From an uncultured Azohydromonas sp. (GTDB taxonomy: Bacteria > Pseudomonadota > Gammaproteobacteria > Burkholderiales > Burkholderiaceae_C): DNA of 64,000 bases. The notes under the pieces were generated by a model that did not search any database, had not been told where the DNA came from, and was given only the letters and a program-made list of their open reading frames with translations. Position numbers and translations under genes: made by a program. Of this stretch, positions 7,773-16,865 are shown piece by piece (position 1 is the first letter of the stretch; the number at the start of each line of letters is the position of its first letter). The stretch is from assembly GCF_937926365.1 (NCBI RefSeq), contig NZ_CALAOH010000053.1:17352-81351 (forward strand), given 5' to 3'.

Positions 7773-8726
7773 GTGTCGGGAAAACCCTTAACCACGGCCC
7801 AGGCCTGCGGCCGGCTGCGTTTCAGGCATTTGCAGTTTCTGGAAATCCTGGGCCGCACGCGCAATCTGCGCCTCACGGCCGAGCAGATGCACATCACCCA
7901 GCCCGCGGCCACCAAGATATTGCTGGACATCGAGGAGATATTCGAGGCGCGGCTGTTCGAGCGGCTGCCGCGGGAAATGCGCCCCAACGAGCTGGGATTG
8001 TTCGTGCTGCGTTATGCCGCGGCCACGCTGGCCGGGCAGAAGAAATTCGTCGATGAATTCAACGCGCTGAAGCAGGGCGGGCACGGGCACGTGGCGGTGG
8101 GCGCCATTTCCGGCTCCGCCGCGCACCTGCTGACGGCCGCGGTGCGGGAGGCGCACCGGCGCCGACCGCTGCTGGTGTTGAAACTCTTCGAGCAGAGCAG
8201 CGACCAGCTCATCGCCTGGCTGGCCGAGCGCCGGATCGACCTGATGATCGGCCGCTTCACCGAGCCCGCCCAGCGGGGGCCTTTCCAGTACGAGCGTTTG
8301 AGCAGCGAAGCGCTGTGCGTGGTGGCCGGCGCCGCGCACCCCTTGCGCGAATTCCGCCCGTCATCGCTGCGGGAGCTGGCGCACTGGCCCTGGATTCTCT
8401 ACCCGCATCCCACCGCGCTGAGAAAGGTGTCCGACGGCATCTTCGACGCCGCCAACCTGCTGCCCGCCGCGGGCATCGTGGAAACCACGTCATTCCTGTT
8501 CGCGCTGGAATTGCTGCAATCCACGCCCATGCTGTCGCTGCAGCCTGCGGCGCTGGTGGACAAATACGTGCAAAAAGGCCTGCTGGCGCGCATTCCCGTG
8601 GAAATTCCGGACCACATGCCCGATTACGGCCTGATCACGCGCCAGGGCGAAATTCCGGCGCCGGTGGTGCAGGAATTCATGGACATCCTGCGCGAGCTGG
8701 CGGGCGGGGGCGAGGGCTCGCCTTGA
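7773..8726 (+). CDS. LysR-family regulator, divergent from the sugar-acid genes
   Basis: 317 residues. Winged helix at ~18-80 (RHLQFLEILGRTRNLRLTAE, then QPAATKILLDIEEIFEARLF), effector domain from ~100. The helix-turn-helix reads like the GbpR/CbhR subgroup that controls sugar and aromatic-acid operons. The GTG at 7773 is the first possible start after the in-frame stop at 7761-7763; its ribosome site is poor (GGAAG about 17 bases away), so the start is less sure than the gene. Probable target: the divergent TRAP-dehydratase-FAH operon. Confidence 0.85.
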   Translation: MSGKPLTTAQACGRLRFRHLQFLEILGRTRNLRLTAEQMHITQPAATKILLDIEEIFEARLFERLPREMRPNELGLFVLRYAAATLAGQKKFVDEFNALKQGGHGHVAVGAISGSAAHLLTAAVREAHRRRPLLVLKLFEQSSDQLIAWLAERRIDLMIGRFTEPAQRGPFQYERLSSEALCVVAGAAHPLREFRPSSLRELAHWPWILYPHPTALRKVSDGIFDAANLLPAAGIVETTSFLFALELLQSTPMLSLQPAALVDKYVQKGLLARIPVEIPDHMPDYGLITRQGEIPAPVVQEFMDILRELAGGGEGSP

Positions 8727-8843
8727 ATCGAGCCCGCCCGCCGCACCCGAGGCCGGGCGTGTCGGCGGGCCCGCGCCGCGCAGCAACTTCAAGAAATCGC
8801 CACACCGTCCGCCCACACTCGCCTCATCCCGGGAGACCCTGAG

Positions 8844-9449
8844 ATGCCTGACTGGACCCTGCGCGACGCCCGTCCCGACGACCTGGGCGGCATCGCCACC
8901 CTCTACGAGACCTCGGGCCTGGACGCCCCGGGCAGCAGCGAGCCCGAGATCCTGCGCACCAACTACGCGCGGCTGATGGCGCTGCCCGGCGCGCGCGTGC
9001 TGGTGGCTTGCACAGCCGACGGCACAGTGCTGGGCACGCTCACGCTGTTCGTGCTGCCGTTGCTGGCGCACCGGGGCACGCCCGCGGCGCTGGTGGAAGA
9101 CGTGGCGGTACATCCTGCCGCGCAGGGCCGCGGGCTGGGCCGGGCGCTGGTGGCGCATGCGCTGCGCATCGCCGCGGAGGCCGGCTGCTACAAGCTGGCG
9201 CTGAGCTCCAACGCCAGCCGCACGCAGGCCCATGCCTTCTACGAGCGGCTGGGTTTCAAGCGCCACGGGCTGAGCTTCGTGGCCGAGGTCGGGAGGGCGG
9301 CCGAGCCGGCGCCTGGAGCCCGCGCGAGCCGCTATCCTGGCCCCGAGTCCCACCCGCAGCCTCCGGATGTTCAGCAGGCTGCACTCGGTCCTTTCAATAC
9401 CGGCCTGGAACAGCGCACCCATCGGGCAACGGACGGCTCACGGAAATGA
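8844..9449 (+). CDS. GNAT-family N-acetyltransferase
   Basis: 201 residues. Acetyl-CoA binding motif A is clear at ~88-105 (VEDVAVHPAAQGRGLGRAL, with the Q-G-R-G-L-G loop), followed by LALSSNASRTQAHAFYERLG and FKRHG, the usual end of a GNAT fold. The last ~50 residues (after ~150) are Pro/Ala-rich and are not part of the fold, so the enzyme proper is about 150 residues. Substrate unknown. Its stop overlaps the start of the isochorismatase-like gene (ATGA), so the two are translationally coupled. Confidence 0.85.
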   Translation: MPDWTLRDARPDDLGGIATLYETSGLDAPGSSEPEILRTNYARLMALPGARVLVACTADGTVLGTLTLFVLPLLAHRGTPAALVEDVAVHPAAQGRGLGRALVAHALRIAAEAGCYKLALSSNASRTQAHAFYERLGFKRHGLSFVAEVGRAAEPAPGARASRYPGPESHPQPPDVQQAALGPFNTGLEQRTHRATDGSRK

Positions 9450-10003
9450 TGATGAAGACAATCAATGCAGCCACCTGTGCCCTGGTGCTCGTGGACTACC
9501 AGGCGCGCCTGATGCCCGCGATCCACGATGCAAGCGCCGTCGTGGCCACGGCGGTGCGGCTGGCCCAGGCGGCGCGGGTGCTGGAGATCCCGGTCCTGGG
9601 CACGGAGCAGAACCCAGCCGGCCTGGGTCCCAACGCGCAGCAGGTGAAGGCCCTGTGCGGGCGCACCGTGTCCAAGACGCATTTCAACGCGTGCGCCGAC
9701 GGACTGGTCGAGGCGCTGCACGGGGCCAAGGCAAGCTGTGACCAGGTGGTCGTCGCCGGGTGCGAGGCTCACGTCTGCATGCTCCAGACCGCACTGGGGC
9801 TGTTGCGGGCGGGCAAGCAGGTGTGGGTCGTCGAAAACGCCAGCGGCTCGCGCCGGCCATCCGACCACGCGGCCGCCATGCGAAGGCTGGCAGCCGCCGG
9901 GGCGACCATCGTCACGCACGAGATGGTGCTCTTCGAGTGGCTCGACGACTGCAAGCATCCGCGCTTCAAGGAAGTCCTGGAACTCATCAAGGCCGCTGAC
10001 TGA
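9446..10003 (+). CDS. Isochorismatase-family cysteine hydrolase
   Basis: 185 residues from the first of three consecutive in-frame ATGs. The catalytic triad of the family is in place: D17 (LVLVDYQ), K77 (TVSKTHFNA) and C111 (AGCEAHVCM). It resembles the YcaC-like group of small hydrolases, for which the physiological substrate is often unknown. Overlap of four bases with the upstream acetyltransferase suggests a two-gene unit, perhaps for handling an amide or amine. This is only inference. Confidence 0.85.
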   Translation: MMMKTINAATCALVLVDYQARLMPAIHDASAVVATAVRLAQAARVLEIPVLGTEQNPAGLGPNAQQVKALCGRTVSKTHFNACADGLVEALHGAKASCDQVVVAGCEAHVCMLQTALGLLRAGKQVWVVENASGSRRPSDHAAAMRRLAAAGATIVTHEMVLFEWLDDCKHPRFKEVLELIKAAD

Positions 10004-10131
10004 GGGCTTCGCGAGGCGTCGGCCTCGTTGGCAAGGAAGTGCGGGCCGCGGCCGGGGCTGAGAAACACGGCATCGGGCCCGCGCGCGGGGCCAGTGCCCT
10101 GCACCCGCCGGAGCATGAGCGGGTTCCAACC

Positions 10132-12072
10132 ATGGGGCTCATGGCCTTGAAATTGCTGGCGACCGGGCCCGACCCGGATCACCATGAGCAGGACGCATCA
10201 CGACGTTTTGTCATGGACTCGAACCCGCTCGGCGCAACGGCACATGAGGAGCCCTTCGACTGCACGCTGCAGGCTGGCTCCAAGGCGATGGTGCAGCCCC
10301 TGCTCGTGGCCGTGCAGCGGCTCACCGGTGTAGAGACAACCTTTCTCACCCTGACCGACTGGAGCACCCGCTCCCAGGACATCGTGCTCGCGCTGAACAC
10401 GGGCGAGGCGCTGGTGGCCGAAGGCAGCCGGGCCGCCTGGTGCGACGCGCTGTGCCAGCAGGCCTTCGACGGCGGGACCGTCTGCAGCAGCGACGTGCCG
10501 CGGGACTTTGGCGGCAGCGCGGAGGCCGTACGAAGCGGCCTGCGCAGCTTCTTCGCGCTGCCGCTGGCAGCGTCGGAGCGCACGGTGGGCTTTCTCTGCG
10601 GCGCCAGCCGGAGCGTGGCGGCGCCGGGCGCGGCCGAGCTGGAGACCGTGGCCCTCATCGGCCAGGCCATGGCGTCGCAGCTCCAGCTCGAAAGGCGCAC
10701 GCGCGAGGCCGAGGCGCGGCACCTGGAAGCGACCGAAACCATCGCGCGGCTGATGCACCAGGCCTCGACCGACGGCCTGACCGGCCTGCCGGGCCGGGCG
10801 CTGATGCTGGCCCGGCTCGAAAAGATGATGGACGACGTCAGGAACGGCCGCCGCCTGGCGCTGTGCTACCTGGACCTCGACGGCTTCTGCGTGGTCAACG
10901 ACCAGCTCGGCCACGAGGCCGGCAACGCGGTGCTGGTGGCGGCGGCGGAGCGGCTGCGCCGCGTGATCCGCCACAGCGACTTCGCGGCGCGGCTGGGCGG
11001 CGACGAGTTCGTATTGCTGCTGGACGGCATCGACAGCGTGGCCGAGGTGCACGTGGTGGTGGACCGCGTGCTGGAGAGCATGGCGCAGCCGTACCCGCTG
11101 GCCGAGCGCACGCTGCAGCTCACGGCCAGCATCGGCGTGGCCCTGTACCCCGACCACGGCCAGATGGCCGAGCAGCTGCTGCGCGCCGCCGACCAGGCCA
11201 TGTACCGCGCCAAGCGCATGGGCAAGAACCGCGCGTGCCTGACCGGCCTGGACCCGGACCGCCCGCTGGCCGACCAGGCCCTGCTGGAGGAGCTGCGCCT
11301 GGCGATGGAAACCGACCAGCTCGTGCTGCACTACCAGCCCAAGGTCTGCGCCCGCACGCGCGAGCCGCGGGGCGCGGAAGTGCTGGTGCGCTGGCAACAT
11401 CCCGCGCGCGGGCTGCTGGCTCCAGGCGCCTTCCTGCCGGTGCTGGCCGGCACGCCGCTGGAGGTGGAGCTGGACCTCTGGATCATCGAACGCGCCGTGC
11501 GGCAACTGGCCGATTGGCACGCCGCGGGCCGGCCGCTGCCGCTGAGCATCAACGTCACCGCGGGCACGCTGGCGCTGCCCGGGCTGGCGGCGCGGGTGGC
11601 CGGCATCATGGCCGCGGCGGGCCTGCCGGCCCTGAGCCCGGAAGGTTGCGCGGCCATCGAGCTCGAAGTGCTGGAAAGCACCGCGCTCAACGACCTGGGC
11701 GCCGCGCGCGCGGCCATCCTGGATTGCGCCAGGCAGGGTATTTCCATTGCGCTGGACGATTTCGGCACCGGCTACTGCTCGCTGAGCTACCTGCGCCAGT
11801 TGCCGGTGCAGGCGCTCAAGATCGACCGCAGCTTCGTGATGAACATGCTGGGCAGCGACGGGGACATGCACATCGTGCGCGCCGTGATCGGCCTGGCCCG
11901 AGCCTTCAAGCTGACCACGGTGGCCGAAGGCGTGGAGACACCGGACCATGCCCGTACCCTGGCCGAGCTGGGCTGCCACCAGCTCCAGGGCTTCGGCGTC
12001 GCCCGGCCCATGCCGGCGCCGGCGCTGGAGGCCTGGCTGGCACAGCAGGCCGGGCGGGGACAGGGCGCGTAG
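10132..12072 (+). CDS. GAF-GGDEF-EAL cyclic-di-GMP protein
   Basis: 646 residues from ATG 10132 (ATG 10213 is the alternative; neither has a strong ribosome site). Order: a GAF-like sensor (~50-205), a GGDEF domain (~240-400) and an EAL domain (~410-640). The cyclase site reads GGDEF and the inhibitory RxxD is exactly five residues before it (RHSD). The phosphodiesterase signature is EVL rather than EAL (GAEVLVRWQHP), but the other metal and catalytic positions are kept: DDFGTG, LKIDRSFV, EGVET. Both activities are therefore plausible in the cytoplasm. No membrane helix is seen. The gene ends 13 bases from the convergent chemoreceptor gene. Confidence 0.88.
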   Translation: MGLMALKLLATGPDPDHHEQDASRRFVMDSNPLGATAHEEPFDCTLQAGSKAMVQPLLVAVQRLTGVETTFLTLTDWSTRSQDIVLALNTGEALVAEGSRAAWCDALCQQAFDGGTVCSSDVPRDFGGSAEAVRSGLRSFFALPLAASERTVGFLCGASRSVAAPGAAELETVALIGQAMASQLQLERRTREAEARHLEATETIARLMHQASTDGLTGLPGRALMLARLEKMMDDVRNGRRLALCYLDLDGFCVVNDQLGHEAGNAVLVAAAERLRRVIRHSDFAARLGGDEFVLLLDGIDSVAEVHVVVDRVLESMAQPYPLAERTLQLTASIGVALYPDHGQMAEQLLRAADQAMYRAKRMGKNRACLTGLDPDRPLADQALLEELRLAMETDQLVLHYQPKVCARTREPRGAEVLVRWQHPARGLLAPGAFLPVLAGTPLEVELDLWIIERAVRQLADWHAAGRPLPLSINVTAGTLALPGLAARVAGIMAAAGLPALSPEGCAAIELEVLESTALNDLGAARAAILDCARQGISIALDDFGTGYCSLSYLRQLPVQALKIDRSFVMNMLGSDGDMHIVRAVIGLARAFKLTTVAEGVETPDHARTLAELGCHQLQGFGVARPMPAPALEAWLAQQAGRGQGA

Positions 12073-12085
12073 CGCGCGGGCGGGA

Positions 12086-13633
12086 TCACCCCGCCGCCAG
12101 CCTGAAATGCCCCGCCAGTCCCGCCAGCCGCTGCGCCTGCTGGCGCAGCGTGGCGGAGGTGGTGGCCGACTGCTGCACCAGCGCGGCGTTCTGCTGCGTG
12201 GCCGACTCCACGTCGGAGACGGCGCCGCTGAGCTCGCGGATGCGGCTGCTCTGGCCGGCCGCGGCACCCAGCAGCTGCTCCATGGCGCCGGCCATGCGCT
12301 CCACTGCGGCATTGACGCGGGCCATGCGCGCCCCGGCCTCCTGCGCGGCCTGGCTGCCCCGATCCACCACCTGCACCGACTCGCCGGCCAGCTTGGCGAT
12401 CTCCGCCGAGGCCGAGGCCACGTGCTCGGCCAGCGCACCCACTTCCTGGGCCACCACCGCGAAGCCGCGGCCCTGCTGGCCCGCGCGCGCCGCCTCCACC
12501 GCCGCGTTGAGCGCCAGCAGCCGCGTCTGCAGCGCGATGCGCTCGATCAGGCCCGTGATCTCGGTGATGCGCGCCGCGCTGCGGTCCAGCTGGACCATGG
12601 CGCCGCTGACGGCGGCCACCGCCTCGTTGCCGTCGCGCGCGGCGCTGGTGGCCGAGTGCGCCAGCCGCGCCATGGCGCGCGCGGTCTGCTCGGTGTCGCC
12701 CACGCTGCGCGCCAGCTCGGTCATGGCCGAGGCCGTCTGCACCAAGTCCGCGGCGGTGCGCTCGGTGCGCGCGGACAGGTCGCCATTGCCCGCGGCGATC
12801 TGCGCGCTGGCCTCGGCAACGGCGTGGCTGGAATGCTGCATGTCGTGCAGCAGCTCGCGCAGCCGCGCCTGCATCGCGCCCATGGCCTGCAGCAGTTGAG
12901 CGAACTCGCGCAGGCCGCCGGCGCTGACCTCGCCGGCCAGGTCGCCCCGGGCGATGCGCTGCGCCACCGCCACGGCATGCGCCAGCGGCGCGGTGGCGGC
13001 GCGCACGCCCCACCAGGCCAGCCAGGCGAAAACCACCGCGGCCACGGCCGCGATGGCCAGCATGGCTCGTTGCCAGTGGTCCGAGCGCGCCTGCGCCTCG
13101 GCACGGCGCTCCTCGCCGCGGCGTGCCACCTCCGCCGACAGCCGGCCCACCAGCGCGTCGATGCTCGTCGCCTGCTGGCGCGCGCCGGCCAGCACCTGGT
13201 AGCCCTCGGTGGCGGTGACGATGCGCCCGGTGATGCAGTCCCGCAGCACCGGGGCGGCGGCCTTCTCGTAGTCGGCCAGCAGCGCCTCCAGCTGTCGGGC
13301 ATCGGCACCGCCGGCCTGGCGCAGGGGCTGCAGGCTCGCGCGCGCGGCCCGCAGCGACGCCTGCCAGCGCGCCTGGCTCGCCTTGGCGGCCTGCAGGTCG
13401 TCGATGTTGATCAGCGTTTCCTTCTCCTGGCGCATCACGTCGCCCAGGTGCAGCCGCAGGCTGGCCACGCCCGACTGCGCCGCGAATTCCGTATCGGCAA
13501 ATGAAGCGAACTCGGCGTTGATGTCGCGCAGCGCCAGCGTCGCGGCGGCCACGACGACGAGCAGCGTGAGGATGGAAGCGACGGCTCCGGCGGCCAGCTT
13601 GGCACGCAGGGAGGCACGGGGTCCAGGAGTCAT
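12086..13633 (-). CDS. Methyl-accepting chemotaxis protein
   Basis: 515 residues from the ATG at 13631-13633; a GTG at 13654 would add seven residues. Helix 1 at ~13-35, a periplasmic four-helix-type sensor domain to ~185, helix 2 at ~188-210 (AMLAIAAVAAVVFAWLAWWG), a HAMP linker, then the cytoplasmic signalling hairpin. The conserved tip is present as LLALNAAVEAARAGQQGRGF then AVVAQEVGALAEH. It would relay a ligand signal to CheA through CheW. No che genes are in the window. The ligand is unknown. Confidence 0.92.
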   Translation of the reverse strand: MTPGPRASLRAKLAAGAVASILTLLVVVAAATLALRDINAEFASFADTEFAAQSGVASLRLHLGDVMRQEKETLINIDDLQAAKASQARWQASLRAARASLQPLRQAGGADARQLEALLADYEKAAAPVLRDCITGRIVTATEGYQVLAGARQQATSIDALVGRLSAEVARRGEERRAEAQARSDHWQRAMLAIAAVAAVVFAWLAWWGVRAATAPLAHAVAVAQRIARGDLAGEVSAGGLREFAQLLQAMGAMQARLRELLHDMQHSSHAVAEASAQIAAGNGDLSARTERTAADLVQTASAMTELARSVGDTEQTARAMARLAHSATSAARDGNEAVAAVSGAMVQLDRSAARITEITGLIERIALQTRLLALNAAVEAARAGQQGRGFAVVAQEVGALAEHVASASAEIAKLAGESVQVVDRGSQAAQEAGARMARVNAAVERMAGAMEQLLGAAAGQSSRIRELSGAVSDVESATQQNAALVQQSATTSATLRQQAQRLAGLAGHFRLAAG

Positions 13634-13759
13634 GGTCAGGCTCGGAAGTTGCACAGCGGATCACTGCAGGCTGGTTGCACCTGCATCGAAGCCGCGATTC
13701 AGCCACGTGACCAGCTGTATCTCCGTGACACCCCCGAGTCCGCGTGCGGTTTCACGGCC

Positions 13760-13777
13760 CTGTCATCACCGTGTCAC
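13760..13777 (+). promoter_or_regulatory. Pho-box-like site upstream of the phosphatase/CYTH-CHAD genes
   Basis: CTGTCAT (13760-13766), four bases, then GTGTCAC (13771-13777): two 7-base units at an 11-base period, as in PhoB sites (consensus CTGTCAT, 4 bases, CTGTCAC). It ends 73 bases before the ATG at 13851. A near-copy lies upstream of pstS (19310-19327). The two 18-base sites differ at two positions, which supports a shared regulator. Binding is not proven. Confidence 0.55.
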
Positions 13778-13850
13778 ACGGCGCGCGCCAAGCTGCCGGC
13801 CTGGTGCTTTCCGGAGCTGTCCGGGCCCGGTGCTTGCCTGCAGTCGAACC

Positions 13851-14378
13851 ATGTCTTCCACCCGCCACGTGATGCTGATCCGGCATGCCGAGGAGCCCGA
13901 CCAGGCGACCGGCATCCTGGGCGTGGACGAGCAGGGGCGGCCTGACGGCGAGGCCCTGTCGGTGCGGGGCTGGCAGCGCGCCGGTGCGCTGGCGCGGCTG
14001 TTCGCGCCCTGCGGCGGCATGCCGCCGCAGCCGCTGGCGCGGCCCGCATCGATCTTTGCCGCCACCGACAGCGGCAAGAGCCACCGCCCGCTCTGCACCG
14101 TGCTGCCGCTGGCGCGGCTGCTGGGGCTGCGGGTGGATACGCGCTTCGGCTCCGAAGGAGAAGTCGCGCCGCTGCTGGACGCCCTGCGCGCCAGCCCGGG
14201 CCCGGTGCTGCTGTGCTGGCGCCACCAGGCCATGGGCGACATCGCGCAGGCGCTGTGCGACGGCGCGCCGCGAACCTGGGACGCCGCGCGCTATGACCTG
14301 GTGTGGGTCTTCGAGCACCAGGGCGAAGGCTGGCGCTTCACCGAACTGCGGCAGCGGCTGCTGCACCACGATGGTTGA
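13851..14378 (+). CDS. Histidine-phosphatase (RHG) family protein
   Basis: 175 residues from ATG 13851. The phosphate-accepting histidine motif is at the start (VMLIRHAEEPD), a mid-chain basic segment follows (FAATDSGKSHRPL), and the second histidine is in LLCWRHQAM near ~125. The fold is that of SixA/phosphoglycerate-mutase-like phosphatases. It lies 17 bases upstream of the CYTH-CHAD gene and downstream of a Pho-box-like site. A second, shorter RHG protein (SixA-like) lies next to ppk1 at 24246. The substrate is unknown. Confidence 0.8.
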   Translation: MSSTRHVMLIRHAEEPDQATGILGVDEQGRPDGEALSVRGWQRAGALARLFAPCGGMPPQPLARPASIFAATDSGKSHRPLCTVLPLARLLGLRVDTRFGSEGEVAPLLDALRASPGPVLLCWRHQAMGDIAQALCDGAPRTWDAARYDLVWVFEHQGEGWRFTELRQRLLHHDG

Positions 14379-14395
14379 GGAGGGAATGACCCGCC

Positions 14396-15907
14396 ATGCA
14401 TGAACTCGAGCTCAAGCTGCGGATTCCCCCGGAGAGCCGCGCCGCGCTGGAAAAGGCGCTGAACGCCGCGCAGTGGCCGCGCACCCGGCTGGAAGCGCAC
14501 TACTTCGACACGGCGGGCGGGCAACTCGCCGCGCACGGTTTCTCCTGGCGCCTGCGCCGCGAGAACGAGCGCTGGGTGCAGACGCTCAAGGGCGCCGGCG
14601 GGCACCGGCTGCAGCGCCTGGAACACGAGGTGGAAGTGCCGCCGGAGGAAGGCCGCGCCATGCCGCGCCCGGACATCGCCCGCCATCGCGACAGCCCCGC
14701 CGGCCGTGCGCTGGCCCAGGCGCTGGGCGGCTCGCTGGACGACCTCTCCACGCTGGTGGTGGAACAGTTCCACACCCGCATCGAGCGCCGCACGTGCGAG
14801 ATGTGCCAGGGCGACGCGCGGGTCGAGGTCGCGCTGGACCTCGGCAGCCTGCACGCGCAGGGGCGCGGCGTCCCGGTGTGCGAGCTGGAGCTGGAGCTCA
14901 AGGACGGCCCCGCCGAAGGCCTGTTCGCGCTGGCGCGGCCCTGGGTGGCGGCGCAGGGCTTGTGGCTGTCCACCGCCTCCAAGGCCCAGCGCGGCACGCT
15001 GCTGGCCGCCGGGCGCGAGCATGCCCCGCCGGTGAAGGCCGGGGTGCCGGCGCTGGCGTGGTCGATGCCGGCACCGGCGCTGCTGCGCGCGGTGGTGGGG
15101 TGCTGCCTGGACCAGATCCTGCCCAACGCCGGCGAGGTTGCCACCGGCAGCGCCGACCCGGAGCACGTGCACCAGGCGCGCGTGGGCCTGCGCCGGCTGC
15201 GCACCGCGCTGCGCGAGCTCGGCGGCTTCGGCGCGGTGCTGGACGACGAAGCTCAGGCCGTGCTGGCCACCGCCTTTTCGCACCTGGGCGAGACGCGCGA
15301 CCAGCAGGAGGTGAGCCGCTCCGTGCTGGCTCGGCTGGCCGAGGCGGGCGCACCGCAAGGGCTGCGCTGGCCCGATCCCGAGGGCGAGCCGCACACGCCG
15401 GCGCGGGCCGTGCGCGATACCGCGTTCCAGACCGTGTTGCTGGACCTGCTGGCCTTCACCCTGGCCGAGGACGCGCCGGAGCAGCCCGGCTGCAAGCACG
15501 ACGGCGGCTGCCGCAAGGCCCTGCGCGAGCGGCTGGCGAAGCTGCACAAGCAGGTGGTGCGCGACGGCGAGCGCTTCACCGAGCTGCCGGTGCAGCGGCA
15601 GCACCGCGTGCGCAAGCGCCTCAAGCGGCTGCGCTACCTGAGCGAGTTCGTCGCGCCGCTGTACGGCACGCACGCGGTGGAGCGCTACGTCGACTCGCTG
15701 CGTCCGGCGCAGGACGCGCTGGGGCAACACAACGACGAGGCCGTGGGGCTGGAGGCCTTCCGCCGCGCCACGGCAGCGCAGCCTGAGGCCTGGTTCGCCG
15801 TCGGCTGGCTGGAGGCTCGGCAGCAGCAGAGCGCCCGCGACTGCCGCCGCGCGCTGCGCAAGGTGGCCGAGGCGCCGCGCTTCTGGAAGAAAAAAGGCAA
15901 GTCCTGA
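14396..15907 (+). CDS. CYTH and CHAD domain protein (inorganic triphosphatase/polyphosphate-associated)
   Basis: 503 residues. The N-terminal ~200 form a CYTH tunnel: ELELK (E-x-E-x-K) at residues 3-7, then HYFDT, WRLRREN and LEVCELELELKDG-type strands that bind triphosphates with metal. From ~215 to the end is a CHAD helical domain rich in conserved His/Arg/Lys (EHVHQARVGLRRLRTALREL; HRVRKRLKRLRYLSEFVAP), which binds polyphosphate. This is the YgiF-like architecture: tripolyphosphatase plus polyphosphate docking. It follows an RHG phosphatase by 17 bases and shares the region with ppx, ppk1 and ppk2, which supports a polyphosphate role. Confidence 0.92.
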   Translation: MHELELKLRIPPESRAALEKALNAAQWPRTRLEAHYFDTAGGQLAAHGFSWRLRRENERWVQTLKGAGGHRLQRLEHEVEVPPEEGRAMPRPDIARHRDSPAGRALAQALGGSLDDLSTLVVEQFHTRIERRTCEMCQGDARVEVALDLGSLHAQGRGVPVCELELELKDGPAEGLFALARPWVAAQGLWLSTASKAQRGTLLAAGREHAPPVKAGVPALAWSMPAPALLRAVVGCCLDQILPNAGEVATGSADPEHVHQARVGLRRLRTALRELGGFGAVLDDEAQAVLATAFSHLGETRDQQEVSRSVLARLAEAGAPQGLRWPDPEGEPHTPARAVRDTAFQTVLLDLLAFTLAEDAPEQPGCKHDGGCRKALRERLAKLHKQVVRDGERFTELPVQRQHRVRKRLKRLRYLSEFVAPLYGTHAVERYVDSLRPAQDALGQHNDEAVGLEAFRRATAAQPEAWFAVGWLEARQQQSARDCRRALRKVAEAPRFWKKKGKS

Positions 15908-16006
15908 GCAATGCAACCGCGTTGCGGCGTCGCGATGTCCGGCGCATGGCAGCCATGCCGGGAAGCCGGGTGAAACTCGCATGGTTTTTTGTTACGAGGT
16001 CGAACC

Positions 16007-16324
16007 ATGTCCCGCATCCACATCGAACGCGTGCACAGCCTGGGCCTGCCCACGGCGCGCCGCCTGGCCCGGCGCTGGGCCGAGAAGGTTGTGACCGAGC
16101 ATGGGCTGCACTGCCGCTTCGACCAGGGCGCGAGCGCCGACCAATTGCATTTCAGCCGCTCCGGCGTCAGCGGCACGCTGGACGTGACGGCCGACCGCTT
16201 CCGTATCGACGTGCAGCTGGGCCTGCTCATGAGCGTGTTCGCCGGCACCATCGAAACCCAGCTGACGCAGAAGCTGGAGCGGCAGATCGAGAAGGCGCAA
16301 GCGGGGCAGGGGGCGAGGGTTTGA
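16007..16324 (+). CDS. Polyhydroxyalkanoic acid system family protein
   Basis: 105 residues from ATG 16007. The sequence (MSRIHIERVHSLGLPTARRL near the start; GTLDVTADRFRIDVQLGLLM in the middle) matches the small PHA-system proteins found with PHA granules in betaproteobacteria. These are thought to bind granules or regulate PHA, but the mechanism is not known. No pha genes are adjacent. It stands between CYTH-CHAD and a toxin-antitoxin pair. The two storage polymers, PHA and polyphosphate, are often linked physiologically. Confidence 0.75.
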   Translation: MSRIHIERVHSLGLPTARRLARRWAEKVVTEHGLHCRFDQGASADQLHFSRSGVSGTLDVTADRFRIDVQLGLLMSVFAGTIETQLTQKLERQIEKAQAGQGARV

Positions 16325-16392
16325 GGCGAAGCTGGCCAGGAAAGTTGGTGGATGCCAGCCAAGAGCCGATCCGGCCCGCTTCCTGGCAACAA

Positions 16393-16408
16393 TATCCCAT
16401 TGGGGATA
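16393..16408. promoter_or_regulatory. Candidate autoregulatory operator of the toxin-antitoxin pair
   Basis: TATCCC-attg-GGGATA is a perfect 6-bp inverted repeat, 50 bases before the antitoxin start, in a locally AT-richer patch. Xre-type antitoxins of this family bind short palindromes in their own promoter. The position and form fit that, but binding is inferred. Confidence 0.5.
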
Positions 16409-16457
16409 GGAATCATTGTTTGGTCCCGGGTGGCACAATCATGGACAGGAGGCGTCC

Positions 16458-16865
16458 ATGCTTGATCACGCTGCTGACCGCGCCGACCTGCGGTCGTCCG
16501 ATACCTCAGCGAAAGCCCTGGCCGTGTTCTTCCGTATCGCGGATTTGTGGGGCCTGAACCCGTCCGAGAAGCAGACGCTCCTGGGCACCAGCCGCTCGGT
16601 CTTCTACCGATGGCAGGCCGGGAAGATCACGGCACCGCTGGACCCGGCGACCCTGGAGCGGCTGAGCTATGTCTTCCGCATCCACGCCGCGCTGAAGGTG
16701 CTGCTGCCGATTCCCGAGCGGGCCTACGCGTGGCCCCGGCAGCCGAATTCGTCGCCGCTCTTTGGCGGCAGCACGGCACTCGCACACATGCTGGGCGGCC
16801 GGGTGGGTGACCTCAAGGACGTGGCCGATTTCCTGGATGCGCAGCGCGGCGGGGACTTCGCTTGA
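16458..16865 (+). CDS. Xre/MbcA/ParS-type antitoxin
   Basis: 135 residues from ATG 16458, preceded by a strong AGGAGG. The N-terminal half carries an Xre-like helix-turn-helix (WGLNPSEKQTLLGTSRSVFY, RWQAGKITAPLDPATLERLS). The C-terminal half is the antitoxin domain (DUF2384-like) with LFGGSTALAHMLGGRVGDLK, the family's toxin-docking region. It is followed, with a 4-base overlap, by a RES toxin, the expected partner. It should bind the toxin and repress the operon through the palindrome upstream. Confidence 0.9.
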   Translation: MLDHAADRADLRSSDTSAKALAVFFRIADLWGLNPSEKQTLLGTSRSVFYRWQAGKITAPLDPATLERLSYVFRIHAALKVLLPIPERAYAWPRQPNSSPLFGGSTALAHMLGGRVGDLKDVADFLDAQRGGDFA

